Below are positions 1-12,771 of a stretch of DNA of 64,000 nucleotides, in pieces (the first letter of the stretch is position 1; each line of letters opens with the position of its first letter). This stretch comes from Berberis thunbergii (lineage: Eukaryota; Streptophyta; Magnoliopsida; Ranunculales; Berberidaceae). The stretch lies in the NCBI GenBank assembly GCA_003290165.1, contig QNQO01000545.1:372001-436000 (forward strand), read 5' to 3'. The notes beneath the pieces are model-generated. The model had not been told where the DNA came from, did not search any database, and saw nothing but the letters and a program-made list of their open reading frames with translations. The position numbers were made by a program, and so were the translations under genes.

Positions 1-3000
1 AGTTAGTGGAAAAGATCATGAGTTGATTCTTATGGAACAGATAGGAATAAATTTCATGCTCTTATATGGGATTGATCTAATCTTCTGTTGTTAAGAAATA
101 GAGGGACCTTATTTGGTGAATGTCTACAAAGGTTTGTGCACTGACTGAAAGCCTGTGGAGGAAGATTATCGCCCCTATTAGTCCAGGCTAACCATGCCGC
201 ATTCCTTGACAGGAACCTACCTTCTCAACAGAAAGGTCACAAATCCAGGAAGGACCTGCATCACATATTCACTGGTTAGGGGGGAAAAAGTATGCCTATA
301 GCTATATCGGATCTCGAAACCATTATTTTGCTCGGTCGTCATTGATTCGTGGGGGGTCGTGGATGTAACAATATTAGTGCTGGCGAGTCAAGTGGCTCCT
401 AAGCACCCTTCTATTTTGTATGTGGTGAGTATGTTTAATGCTCATGACATGCGTATGCAACATGTTCACTTGAACGTTCGGAGTAGACATCTTCATAAAA
501 TTTGGGCAGGGTTCTGGTTCAAGTAACCTTTCCTAGAATTTTATGGGCTATGCAGAGAATAATTTTCCATTAATGGGGGTATTTCTAGCCATGTTTTGTT
601 GATATTATGATAGGTTATCACATTTCTAAGTTGTTAATTATTAACTATATAAAATTTATGTCCATTACGTTTGTATGCAGGTAGTTACTATAATACTAAC
701 TAATTTTCTAAACTCAAATAGAAGAGGCAAATACTGGTTGAGCCGATGAAGTATATGCATGTTAAAGGATTGTGACTAGTGAAAAGGTAAAGAAAAAATA
801 GATGAAAGCATATAGGGAGATGAAATATGATTATGGCTATGGGAGGAGATTGGTAGTTAATTCGTTTGGGATAAATTTTTCTTTTTTGTGGGAGAAGGTT
901 TAACAACATTAAAAGTTGAAAATGCTACAGTTTGTGGCATGGACAGCATGTATTACTACATGTGGGTGTTTTAGTTATTTCAAGATGTTTCATTAGCCAA
1001 TAGTCCAAAGGAGTATGGGGTTTATTTTTAATTTGTTTTTTGGATAAATTGTAGAGCTTTTGCCTCCTAAGACATATTTATGGCTTGAATAATTTTGTTC
1101 TATATTGAATTTATTGCTTGTGTTCAATACATATTAGGTTAAGAGTCTCAAGACTTACAGCCCATCAATAGGAAAGCTCAATGGATTTGAAGAAGTTTTA
1201 AAATTTTCAATTGGGGGAGGCACTTCCCCTATGTAAATTCGTCACTTGTTGCTCATGATGTGCATCCTCAATGAATTCTTCAGCTGCAGAGGACTGATAG
1301 TTGAGGATGCATCCCAATTGAAGAGGGTCCAGTCAAACCTAAAAGCAAATAAAATTACCTTTTGTAAAAATAAAAATAAAACGATATACTTATATATCCA
1401 TACACGTGCACACAAATCCATAAGTTGTTCACATCAATTAGTATATATAGTCTGTAGAATATCATTCTATGATAAGTTACGATGTATACAATTATTACAT
1501 GTTAGCTTTTGACTTATTAAGTCCTTATGTTGTATCAGCTATTTAAAAAGTACATGATTGTGGGTGGTTTATGCTATTTCTTGTATTCCTTTTATTCTGT
1601 AAAATTTTATGTTGGACTTGGTTTAGTTAGAATTTTTTATGGAACTAAAATTGATATTGTTGAATGCCATGGACACTATATTTAGTTGGTGAATTAATTT
1701 TGTACGTAGATATTTGAATTTTTCTTCTACTTGTAATAAAATATATTAAATTCAATCATAAGAGTGATACTTGCTACCTTATATAACATTCGTCTTTTAA
1801 ATAGTTGTATATCTATCATGAGATTAAATTGAACTTTTCCTTTATTCTTTTAAAAATTTTATTTTCTATTTTTTTAATTGTTTTTATCTTTATTTTCTAA
1901 CATCAAAATGTCATGATCAGGCTCCATTTGCAGTTGCTCAATTTCAACAATCATTTACTTATGTTATGCATTTGTATGATACAAATCATGGAAATGTATA
2001 ATCCAATGAATGCCATCCTAGCACTGGTGGGGTATATAGTTAGTCAGTGTACAAAATAGCCCAAATCTTGCAAAATTATCTCTTGAATCAGCATTCACAA
2101 TTTTGAACTTTTAGTTGCCATTTAATATTGTAAACTTTTCTTCTTTCGTACTTCTATAAGCATTCTTGACTGAGACTAAGTTTGAAATTCTGTTTATTGA
2201 AAAGATTAAAAAAAAAAAACTCACAATTTGAAATCTTTATCCAATTTTTATGCAGTGGTAGTAAAATTCAAAATGTTCATCATTTTTTTTTTGTTACTCG
2301 TCCAGTTAAATGTTGATGTAGAATCCATACTAGTTGTCATTCTAAGATGCTACTGAAGCCAACAAGAATCCATATCAGTTGTCATTCTAAGATGCTACTG
2401 AAGCCAACAAGAACAAAGAGGACTGAAAGGAAGCCACAAAAATCAGGAATGGACAAGATAAGTGTCGGAGTCAATTATGCTTTGGTTGAATATATTCTGA
2501 TTTTCTTGAATTCCGATTTCAGCATCATCTGATATCCGATTTCGGTCTCTATAGCACATATTGGGAATTTGGAAAAAAGAAAATAACAATAGTTTCTGGA
2601 TGTTGAATTTATATTTCTTTACGACTTTTAGAATTACTTCTATGAGTTTTAGTAGTCTTTTGGAGTTCCAAATGATGTTTGAGCAGTTTCCATTTTCCAA
2701 ATTCTAGTAGGATAAACAAATTACTTTGGATTAGGCTTTTATCTTTGGCTTCTCTTCATCTTCAAAAGGAGAGCTCTGCTTAGGTGGATTGCTTCTCCTT
2801 TATCTGCCAACAGCCCTAATTTGTGTTCTGGATTGGCATTCTAAAAGGCTATGTTTGCTACTATCAATCTAAAGTGGTACCTGCATTCCTGTAGAAGATG
2901 CATAAGGACTTGTTTTTATTCGTTCTTATTTGCTTCAGACATCCTTCATGTTTGGCAAGCTATGACGGTTTGACTTGTGCCCCTTCCCATCTGTTTCTGG

Positions 3001-3360
3001 CCTTTGATAACAAAGAGAAGAAAGGACCAAACGCCCTCGACTTCCAAGCATGGGTTGGATGCAGAAGGTAGCAGCAGCCCCTTGAGGCATGGTGCTTTAT
3101 TTTTGGTCATTTTTTGTTTGTTTGTTTGTTTGTTTGCAGTTTGAGACATCCTTTGTTTTCCCCTTGATGTTCTGTACAACATTTGTGGTTTATTTGCGTT
3201 TATTTTGATATTTTGGAAACTATTCCTTACTGGAAATGTTCTTTTTTAGAGAAATATTTCTGGTTTGGATTTGAAATAGTCTGGTAGTCTCTTTGCAATT
3301 TGGAGATATTTTTGTTCTGTGGGAAGCACTTTAATAAGAGTTTGTTAGTTTGGGCCTTCT
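1..3360. other. Intergenic DNA, no gene recognised
   Basis: This AT-rich stretch has only short open frames that resemble no family I know. There are no splice-bounded exon runs, no RNA genes and no clear transposon ends. A perfect-looking 45-bp tandem duplication lies inside it and is listed separately. Confidence 0.6.
2322..2411. repeat. 45-bp tandem duplication
   Basis: Two adjacent 45-bp units (2322-2366 and 2367-2411) differ only at two neighbouring bases near their start. The low divergence suggests a recent local duplication. It creates the short open frame at 2347-2532, so that frame is probably not a gene. Confidence 0.85.
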
Positions 3361-3366
3361 CTCAGA

Positions 3367-3760
3367 TTGTTTCGTGTTTATGGTTTTGATAATCTGAATA
3401 GCAGAGGTCTTGAAATACTAAATAGGTGCAGTCTCTGTGAGATTCAGGCGAATCCATTGACCACATTTTCTTCCTTTTTTCCTTCTCTCAAGTGTGGTAC
3501 AGTATTTGCACTGAAGCCTCAACTTCCCTCCATCCCACCCCACCCAAAGTTTCCAGTTTCTTGCAGATGGTAAGTAATTGGAAAAGATCAGGTTGTTCCC
3601 TTAAGAGGAGAGTGGCTATGGCAGAGGGTCATACTGGCTAGTGTGTGGCTGCTTTGGAAAGAAAGAAACTCAGGGATCTTTAAGAACTCTAAAAAATATG
3701 TTGAAGATGTTGTATGGGTATTAAACCAACTGTATGGATTTGGGGTTGCATTTGGGGAAT
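3367..3760 (+). pseudogene. LINE reverse transcriptase 3' relic (zf-RVT region)
   Basis: The translated frame reads LNRCSLCEI, the first half of the plant LINE zinc-binding domain (zf-RVT, usually followed by a His/Cys pair). About 70 codons downstream, with a stop between, comes LASVWLLWKERN, which matches the conserved WxxWxERN tail of the same domain. The His/Cys pair is not recognisable. No poly(A) tail or target duplication was found. I read it as an old, truncated L1-type LINE fragment with no function. Confidence 0.5.
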
Positions 3761-4212
3761 TTATCACTAATACAGAATTCTTGTCTGTATTTTATTTTAT
3801 TTAGGGAGTGTCTCTAGTTTGCAATTTCCCTTGTTTGTACTTCTCCCTGCAAAAGCCATCCTGTCACTTTTACAGTTTTTATTTCTTTTATTTTTATTTT
3901 ATTTTTTAATTTTATTTTAATTTTAATTTTTTCTTTCTACAATATATTGATCTGTTTGATTGATAAAAAAGGGCTTTGGACTGTAGTGTTTCTGAAAATT
4001 TGTTATGGCTCCATTAGACACATGTGTATGGTAATGGAGTTTTTGAAAATTTGGTGAAGCAGGGTTTTTAGCGGATCCCAGAACCTTTTGAATCACCTTT
4101 GGCAGGCTCCAATATAGCAGTAGAGAAAAAATGTTGAAAATGAGGCTAGGCTACTGTTTTGTTCACTATGATTATTGTATTTGTAAACAAGAAAAATTCT
4201 GGTTCGGGTTCT

Positions 4213-4384
4213 TTTTTTTTTGGAAAGCAAGCCGGGTTTTTACAGGATCCCTTAACCTATCAACAAGGTGCGATCTACAGGTCAACACCATAAGAAAGTA
4301 ACCATGCCGCCGGCGAGTCTCGAACCTAGGACGTGGGGGATAAACCCACACAGCCCTAACCACTCGACCATAACACCGTTGGCT
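4213..4384 (-). mobile_element. tRNA-derived SINE with 13-bp target duplications
   Basis: On the minus strand the element starts with a tRNA-like head. An A-box-like segment (TGGTCGAGTGGTTAGGGC) is followed by a B box (GGTTCGAGACTC), the two halves of an internal RNA polymerase III promoter. It ends in a run of A, seen as T at 4212-4221 on the plus strand. The 13-bp sequence TGGTTCGGGTTCT flanks it exactly at 4200-4212 and 4385-4397, which is the mark of LINE-assisted insertion. A SINE has no proteins, so its mobility depended on a LINE. Confidence 0.9.
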
Positions 4385-4397
4385 TGGTTCGGGTTCT

Positions 4398-6734
4398 ACT
4401 CTTTACTTTTCTTTGAAATTGGTATGCTAAAGCTTTAAAAAAAATTAATATAGTTTTTTTTATTGTTATAATGAGACATAAGGTGAATAGGTGCGTTAAG
4501 TTAACAGGGACAAAATTGACAATATTAGACCAGTCAGTGAAATCTATTGATAATTTTTTTGCTTTGGGTTATAAGTTGCAACAACAATTAGTTGAAAATA
4601 TTTAGCTGGTGTGTCCTCATCTTCTTCTGCTGGCATCTCAGCATTTTCATCAGTCGAGACTCTCTGGGATAATTTTTGGAGTTTTTGTTATTGCTTCAGT
4701 CTTGCTCGATTGATTTGTTGTCTCTTTAGCTTTGTTAATTGTTGGTTGTTTTCTCTATCACTCTTTTTTTCCCTCTGTTTGCCTGGATTGTTTTTCATTT
4801 GTAATTTTCATGACTTCTATGTCTGTCCAAGGTCTGTTTTATTGATCCATTGTGCCGTAGATAGTTTGGTTATCATTTTCTGAACATCTACTGTTGCTGT
4901 AACACTGAGCAAAGTCTTTTATGATTTGCTGTCACTGTCACATAAGTGTGAGGTGTGGTGTGAAGATATGTTGGCAATTCTTGGTATTAGTTGGAAATTA
5001 GTAAAAATACTGCATCAAAACGTTAGAGGAATATGCTTGTAGTTCTACAATCAAGGAAGCTAGTTTGTGTCTACATGCAACCCTAATACTCTATTGACCT
5101 TTGACTAGTTGAAAATTTGAGAGTAATCAGCCATGGGTTAGCCATGGTATAAGACGAGTGAATAATGGTTGATTAACATTGATTAGTTGGTAACTAAACC
5201 GCGGGTTAGACATTGACCTGTGATCGACATATATTGATGAGACTTGGTGTGTGTTTGGTTGCATGGAATCCTATTCCATGGCATCCCATGTCATGGCATT
5301 ACCAACTTTGATGTTTGGTTGTCCATGGGAATTGGATTTCAATTCCGTGTTGGTGTTTGATTGCTTAAAACTAATCATGGGATTTTTTTTTTTTAATTGA
5401 GATCCCACAGTTCTCCCAACGATTTCTATTTTATACATATATAGGATGAACCAATTTAAAAAAATATTTTACAGAAGGTTATACTAGTACAAAAAGTTTA
5501 TGGTGGCTGTGTTGGATTACTAGGTACTAGAAACTGTCGATCTGAACTGACTATGGTTCGTTCATTTATCTTTCTAACTTCCTTGTAGACTTGATCCAGA
5601 GTAGAAGAAATTATATTTCATTCAAAAAACCAACTTAGTGGTGATTGATTCAACAAATGCAAATATATAGCATGACATTAGCAATCTGCAACTTAGTTTG
5701 CGTAATTTGATTCAATCCCGACAAAGTAGTGGATGATTTTCACCGAAACTTGTAGTCGGCTTGGTGGAACTTGTAAATTGAAACAACTCAAATGATATGT
5801 AGTCGTTTTGGTGTCCATAGTTGGACAGTTTTGTTTTGGTCACTAGAAATTGGAATCATGTGTTTTGTGGCCAATGTCATACAGTTTCTTCTCACTAAGA
5901 GATATGAGAAACATATTCATAGCTGCTGCATCATAATTAGTTGTGCAAGTGATTGTTATGCCATACACAACTCAGTTTCCATTTGGCTTTGCTTTTTGGC
6001 AAAACTATAGAGCAAATTTCAAGATGGGTTATATTGTTTACTCACACTAAAGCTGCTAGATTGCGGAGAAGATGATACAGTGTGTAAATGACCTATAATG
6101 AAATATGTACTTGGATTGTACAATTTTCATCATCAGATTTGAGCAGGTTAAAATTGATATATAATTGATATCAAGTTTTGGTTCAAATGAAAAAAATCAA
6201 GCTCACCCATGGTTGAAGTAATATTGCACAAAGCAAACTTTTTTTTAACAAAAACATCAAATGTCTTTAGGTTCCAAGAACCATCATTGCCTTCAGCAGA
6301 AAGCTCACTCTTTGTTATTTGATTTATTCATTTTGACAGTATATGAAAAATACCAAATTGTTGAAGAAAAATCAGTTTAGTATATCAGGATATTGGTATC
6401 AAATAGAATCGAATGAATGCAAACAAGCAATGATTGACAATAATAAAAACTGCGAAAAAGATTGAGAACATAGCATCAAAATAAATCGAACTCTACTCAT
6501 AAATTTCAATTTCATTATCATCTAAACAAACAAAAAGACTATGAATGACAGACAAATAACATTTTAACAACTAGCAACTAGAGATTAATCCGTACATTTA
6601 GAAGCTTTAACTATATATTCATTTGCATTTTGAAATGGAACCAAGCTACATGTAAGCTTCAAAAAAAAAAAAAAATGAGATGCCAAAATGTTACCCTCTG
6701 GTTGGTACTATTGGCCAAAGTCATTTTCTTTTGA
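4398..6734. other. Intergenic DNA with one dispersed-repeat copy
   Basis: No gene is recognised. Around 5236-5420 there is a segment containing TGTTTGGTTGCATGGAATCC and ATGGGATTTTTT. It matches, in inverted orientation, the segment near 22130-22335, so it is a dispersed repeat. The rest holds only short frames without family resemblance. Confidence 0.55.
5236..5420 (+). repeat. Dispersed MITE-like repeat, copy 1
   Basis: The block contains TGTTTGGTTGCATGGAATCC, CCATGGGAATTGGATTTC and AATCATGGGATTTTT. The reverse complement of 22130-22335 carries the same words in the same order. The GTTTGGTTGCA end is common in plant MITEs, but I could not define target duplications, so the family is not assigned. 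Confidence 0.6.
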
Positions 6735-7066
6735 GTCGCCCCCTTTGCCTCCTATTTGAACTTCTTGTATATATTTCCTTTGTAAAACTGCCTAGTCCGG
6801 ATCACCAAAATAGGGTAGAAAATGCACCAAACAGTGCTCCTGATGCCATTATAATGAAAGATGCTCTGTAACACTTTGGCCCAATAAAAGTCAGTTCCTT
6901 CACCAGCTTCAGTGCCTGTTTGTCATAAAGTTTCCCCGAAACTTGCACATTGAACACATATGACCCAAGGGGGCTCACCAATTGTCCACAGTTGAACAAT
7001 GTAGCATAGTGCTTCAAACCAACGAGTTCAGATATGATTGTGTAAAGCAATGTCAGTTGTACCCAT
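6735..7066 (-). pseudogene. NFD4/nodulin-like MFS transporter, last-exon relic
   Basis: The minus-strand frame of 82 codons matches the C-terminal part of the plant NFD4-like (nodulin-like) major facilitator transporters. Typical words are TIISELVGLKHYATLFNCGQ, SPLGSYVFNVQVSGKLYD and KELTFIGPKCYRASF. The match then jumps frame after GAFSTL: the expected tail ending in YKGNIYKKFK and a stop is found one base out of frame at about 6747-6815. The frame also breaks upstream near 7050. These two frameshifts and the missing upstream exons make this a pseudogene fragment. The intact family are multi-pass membrane proteins of about 550-600 residues. Confidence 0.8.
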
Positions 7067-9063
7067 ATCTTGTGGAAAGTCTCCCGACTTGGATTTGAAA
7101 AAGGATTAGGTAAAAATAGGCGTTTTCTAGTTGGGGCATTACCCCATTTCCATTGCCCAGTCTAAAAAATAACTCAATACACATTTACTATTTGCAATTC
7201 ATGTTTGTACCTTTGAAGATGGCTAGGATGGGTGCGGTAGGAGTATGATACTCTTGTCTCATCCATCCAATACTCCAGATCAGTAGTCCTGACTGATCCT
7301 ACTTCTGGTCTTGGAAGCTTCTGAATCAAGATAAATAAAAAGTTTTTCCATGCCAAATTCTTTTGGTGGATAATCAAAGGAAAGCAGACATCACAATTTA
7401 AAAAACGCAAGTTTTAATTCTGATCTTGACTTGTCCCATTTTTCAGAGTTAGCAGGTGTCTCTACACCTTGTTAGATGTCTGATTTGAATTAGAACTACT
7501 ACTTTGTGCATAAAAAGAGTTCAGTTCAGATGCTGTGCACTGCAGGTTTGCAGTTGTTTCATCATAGGAGAAGGAGCCCTTCTAGGGAGCGAGGGAAGGG
7601 TTCCACTATGTGCAGAATAAAGGTAGGTGAAATCCATTAGGATTTTTATGTTGAGGAGGATATTCTGAGTAGTGGTGAATGCACTTGTCCATGTTTTCCC
7701 TAAAAAATTGTGCCCATCTCCTTCACATCACAAGCACCCGTGACTGAGCCAATTCCATTGTCTCTTCTTTTGTTCCACAAAACTACTTCTGATTACAAAC
7801 CCCATGAGAAGCTATAGTACATGAAGTCATGAATGGTCACATGATGCATATACAGTACTTGACCAAACCCCATTTCACAAACATTGAAGACCTTTTTACC
7901 TGTCTTCTCCATCAGACAACCATCAACCGAATTACTATAAAAGGAGCTCATTTATTTGTTCCCCTTTTGTCTCTTCCCTCTCTTCATGTTCTCTACTTTT
8001 TCATGATTGAATATGTATCAAGAGTAAAGACCAACATGAATTAAAAGTCCTTCCGACAATTAATCAAGTTTCCTTAAAGTAAGTGCACTCATTACGAATT
8101 TAAAGCTAGTCCGGACATTCACAATTGAAAACGAAGAGACGAACCTTGCATTTTGTTGAAGAGAGAGTTGTGTCAAGTTGAGGTTAAAATGATTTCATTG
8201 TTTTATGCAGTGCTTCCCTATTATAGCACCTTCTGTTTCCCAAGTCTTTTCGTTTTGTTTCCATCTTTTCCCACCAGATCGAGATGATTGATTTACAACA
8301 CATTATACTTTGAGGATTTAAGAAATGGAGAAGACCTTTTGTACTAAAAACACAAGGCAGGAACAAGACACTGCTTATCCAAGCCTCTTCCGCACATTCA
8401 CAATCCAATGTCTACTTGTCCACAAACAACTTCAAAGCTAGAAAAATAAAAATAAAAAAACAGAAGAGAAAGAAAAGCAAAAAATGGCTACTTCTCTGCT
8501 ACACAATCCCTTCTCACCTTTTCCTACATCAACACCTTCATTTTCCTCAAACCATTCAACCAACCTTTACTCCATAAACTTATCAGACATACCACCTTGT
8601 GGCAGAAGTAGTCAAAACAATCCAACTAGATTTTCTGATCATCAAATCATCCATTCATCCAAGTACTTGGCCTAAAACAATGATATGATGATAAAATAAA
8701 ATAATTACATGGTGAATAAAATATTCCAATCAAACATCCACAAGACATGAGATGATAAACAAAGACATAATCCCAATTTGAGGAAGTTTGTCCCATCTAA
8801 CAATTCAAGTTCTCTTGTAAACTAGATCTAATTAGTTCTTTCTGTTTCAATTTATAATCTTTCTTAGTTGTTATTCTTAGTAAATATCTCCCCACAATCT
8901 CACATTCAAAACTTCATAGCCTCAGTAAACATCCAAATAAACACTTACAACAGTTAACCAACAAAACTGAAACTGACCCATAACATGTAATCACAAAAAT
9001 CCAATAAAAATCTAAATTTGGAAGCAATTCAGACTACCCAGACCTTTAAAAAAACCTCATTGA
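7067..9063. other. Intergenic DNA
   Basis: No supported gene. A 63-codon frame at 8484-8675 begins with a Ser/Thr-rich, acid-poor stretch like a plastid transit peptide, but nothing follows it that could be a mature protein. The remainder is AT-rich and featureless up to the copia target site. Confidence 0.5.
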
Positions 9064-9068
9064 TAAAG

Positions 9069-9292
9069 TGATAAGATGTTAGACACAAAGAAAATGATTT
9101 GTGTGTATTGTGTTATCTTTTTCATTCACAATCACCTGTTTATATACAAACTAATTTAGAGAATATTGTGAGAATATTCACAATATAATCTGCTAATTTC
9201 CTTAAAACTATTATACAATATTGACTCTATAAGCAACTTTTCTAATACAAATATTCCCAATCAATCAGAATATTCGTAATATATTCTCAATA
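9069..9292 (-). repeat. 3' LTR of the copia element
   Basis: 224 bp, apparently identical to 13794-14017. On the minus strand it starts TATTGAGAATA and ends CATCTTATCA, so the 5' terminal dinucleotide is TA rather than the usual TG. It is preceded on that strand by the purine tract. The flanking target duplication is TAAAG. Confidence 0.95.
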
Positions 9293-9300
9293 CCCCCCCT
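9293..9300 (-). promoter_or_regulatory. Polypurine tract of the copia element
   Basis: The minus strand reads AGGGGGGG directly before the 3' LTR. This is the usual primer site for plus-strand DNA synthesis. The polyprotein stop codon (TGA, 9300-9302) overlaps its first base. Confidence 0.85.
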
Positions 9301-12300
9301 CAAGTTGGTGCATGGAGATCTCGTATGCCCAACTTGCGAAGTAGATACTCATATTGTCGTTTGCCCAATGCTTTTGTGAAAATGTCAGCGAGTTGCTCAT
9401 TGGATGGGACAAATGTGGGATTGATATGTCCAGCAACAATTTCATCACGGACAAAGTGACAATCGACCTCAATATGTTTTGTCCGTTCATGAAAAACAGG
9501 ATTTTGAGATATATGGAGAGCCGCCTGACTATCACAATGAAGAGACATAGGACGTGTGTGAGGCATCCCGAGGCTAGCTAAAATAGCTTTAAGCCATTTC
9601 AACTCACATGTAGTCATAGCCATAGACCTATATTCCGCCTCTGCGGAGGAGCGAGATACTGTATGTTGCTTCTTTGTCTTCCAAGATACCGGCGAGTTCC
9701 CAAGGAACACCAACCAACCAGTGAGGGACCGCCGAGTCAAAGGGCATCCGGCCCAATCAGCGTCACACCACCCATGTAACTGCAAGTCACACTTACTACT
9801 CAAATGTATACCTTGACCTGGATTACCTTTTAAGTACCGAACCACCCGCAAAGCAGCTTCCCATTGGTCCGCCCGAGGATGTTGCATAAATTGAGATAAA
9901 ACATGAACACTATAAGATAATTCGGGTCGAGTGAAACACAAATAAATTAGCCGTCCCACCAAGCGACGGTAAGGCTCCGGGTCAGCGAGCTCTGGACTCT
10001 TGGACAAGGCGAGTCGATGATTCTGTTCCAATGGCACCGCCGCGGGCCTTGCCCCTAGCAATCCGGCCTCAGAGATGATATCTAGCGCGTATTTGCGTTG
10101 ACAAAGCACAAACCCATCTGGTCCGCGTGCCACTTCAACCCCCAAGAAATACTTTAAAGGACCCAGATCTTTCATATGGAAACAAACACTGAGGTAACCC
10201 TTGAATTTCTGTATATCCCCCGGATTACGCCCAGAGATGATAAGGTCGTTGACATAGACAAGAACACTGAGCTGAACCGCACCTCTTTGTAGAGTAAACA
10301 AAGAATAATCTGAATAAGATTGCCGAAAACCATAATTCTTCAAAGCAGTTGACAATTTAGCAAACCAGCAGCGGGGTGCCTGCTTCAGCCCGTATAATGA
10401 TTTCCTAAGCTTGCACACCTTTCCAGAAGTCCCCACCTGAAAACCGGGTGGTAATTTCATGTATACCTCCTCCGCAAGATCACCATGTAGAAATGCATTA
10501 TGAACATCCATCTGATGGACTTCCCAATTCTTGGCAGCCGCAACGGCAAGAAAAACCCGTACTGTAACCATTTTAGCTACTGGAGCAAAAGTCTCTGTAT
10601 AATCAACTCCTTCAATTTGATGATTCCCAATAATAACCAGCCGAGCCTTCAATCGCTCAATGGTACCATCAGAGTGATACTTGATTTTGTATACCCACTT
10701 GCATCCGAGAGCTTTCTTTCTTGGTGGCAATTCTGTTACAACCCAGGTTTCATTAATCTCAAGAGCCTCAATTTCTCGTCGCATGGCATCCCTCCAGCGG
10801 CTGTCTTTCACGGCCTCAGAATAGCACACAGGTTCCCGATTTGTTGTCAAGGCTGCAAGAAAATGTCTATGTCGCATAGAAAAATTATCACAATTCACAT
10901 AATGTGCTATGGGATAGGGTGTACCTGAGGAATGCCGTGGTACGGGTGAAGGAGGTACGGATGGACTCATTTTCCGAATGGTATGAGTAACATAATCACG
11001 GAGTCGTATCGAGGCTTGTCTTCCGCGTTGACCCCTGCCCAACACATCTTCCTGACTTGCGTCCGGGTTGTCCTCCTGGGTCGCACAAACCGGCTGCCCT
11101 GCAGCCTCATCCGGCTGCCCAGCAGCCTCATCCGGCTGTACAAACGCCTCGACACCAGCATTTGCCCCATCCTTGGCACACACCGACTGCCCAGCAGCCC
11201 TATTTGGCTGAACAAACTCCTCGGCACTAGCTGACTGCCCAGCAGTCCTATCCGGCTGTACACACTCATCGGCACCCCCCTCAAAACAGGTGTAGATGTC
11301 TCCTCAAAGTCCTCTTGAACCGCCTCGATATTAGGCAGACCATCGTGGTCTAAATTAAAATTATCTGCAAAGGGAAAAACTCCTTCCGAGAATACAACAT
11401 TACGAGAAACAAAGAAATCTTGTTTCTCCAAGTCATACAAACGCCACCCCTTTTTTCCATAAGGGTACCCAACAAAGACGCACCTTCGACTTCTACTGGC
11501 AAACTTATCCCCCGTCTGCACATGCGCATAACACAAGGACCCCAAAATGCGCAAGTGATCGTAAGTTGGTGTGCTACCATACAAGACACTATAAGGTGTT
11601 TTCCCATTCAAAACCAAGGAGGGAGTCCTATTTATCAAGTATCCAGCCGTCAAGACACATTCTCCCCAAAATTCAATAGGAAGAGAGCCCTGAAAACGCA
11701 GCGCCCGAGCTACGTTCAAAATATGTTGGTGTTTCCGTTCAACCCGCCCATTTTGTTGAGGTGTTCCCACACAGGACGTTTGAAAAACAATCCCATGATC
11801 AAGAAAATATTGTCGCAGGCAAGTGAATTCAGTGCCGTTATCACTCCTCAAAATTTTTACCTCTTTATCAAATTGTCTCTTAACCATCGAGAAAAACATT
11901 TGAAGAGTACGGGAGACCTCTTTCTTATCAACAAGTAAATAAATCTATACAGCACGGGAAAAATCATCAACAATGGTCAAAAAATAAGAAGCACCACAGG
12001 AAGAAGTTGTTCGATAAGGTCCCCATAAATCAGTGTGAATAAGTTCAAAAATAGTCGAAGCTTTATGTTCACTAACAGGAAACTTATCTCTACTTTGCTT
12101 TGCCCTCTGGCAGACGTCACAGTTTTTATTCAAGCGATTTTTCTTTTCACTAAAACTGACGTCGGGAACTAACTTTGTTACCTGTAGAGATGGATGACCC
12201 AGTCGCTGGTGCCATAGATCAAGAGACACCACACTATTGGCCTTTATTGCGTGAACCTGTGGCAGCCCCCGGAAGTAATAGAGTCCATCGCGTCGTTCAC

Positions 12301-12766
12301 CCACACCAATCAGCATCCTCGAAGTGCGGTCCTGTATAACACACAGATCATTAGTGAATTGGACAAAACAGTTATAATGATCAGTCAATTGCGACACAGA
12401 AATTAAATTGCAAGTTAGCCCTGGCACATAAAGAACATTTTGCAAACAGAAATTTCTGTCAAGAAGGATCGTCCCCTCCTTAGTGGCGATAGCGCTACTC
12501 CCATCTGGCAATCCCACGGGACATTGAGCAATCTCCCTTAAGTCACGGAGATCCCCGATCGTGCCAGTCATGTGATTCGAAGCTCCCGTGTCAATAATCC
12601 AAGGCGTACCAATCATCTTATCGGTCGTTGCGGATTTTGACCCACCCAGCAGCTGAAGAAGTGTCTGCCACTGGGTGGTATTCAGCCCAGGCAGTGGAGG
12701 TGCATTTGTCTCAGTCACTCCTGCCTCAGAAGAACCTATCTGAGCAGTGTTGGCACTGCCAGCCAT
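9300..12766 (-). pseudogene. Copia Pol polyprotein, gagless and disrupted
   Basis: The frame opens at ATG 12764-12766 with a linker that normally follows the Gag zinc knuckle. Then come the aspartic protease (WIIDTGASNHMTG), the GAG-pre-integrase zinc finger (LWHQRLGHPS with a CxxC), the integrase core (DLWGPY, VDDFSRAV), RT (YGLKQAPRCWF) and RNase H (WCDADWAG, SSAEAEYRSMA). Three defects are visible. An in-frame TAG at 11945-11947 sits in the integrase core where family members have Trp. A one-base shift in the C run at 11275-11280 separates the integrase C-terminus from RT. The RT catalytic motif reads YVND rather than YVDD (Asn codon 10248-10250). The open parts are 11945-12766, 10967-11899 and 9300-11183. 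No Gag domain exists anywhere in the element. Confidence 0.93.
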
Positions 12767-12771
12767 GAGCG

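Noticed and set aside
8484..8675. 63-codon frame with a transit-peptide-like start
   Set aside because: Composition alone; no mature protein domain or splice-linked exon follows.
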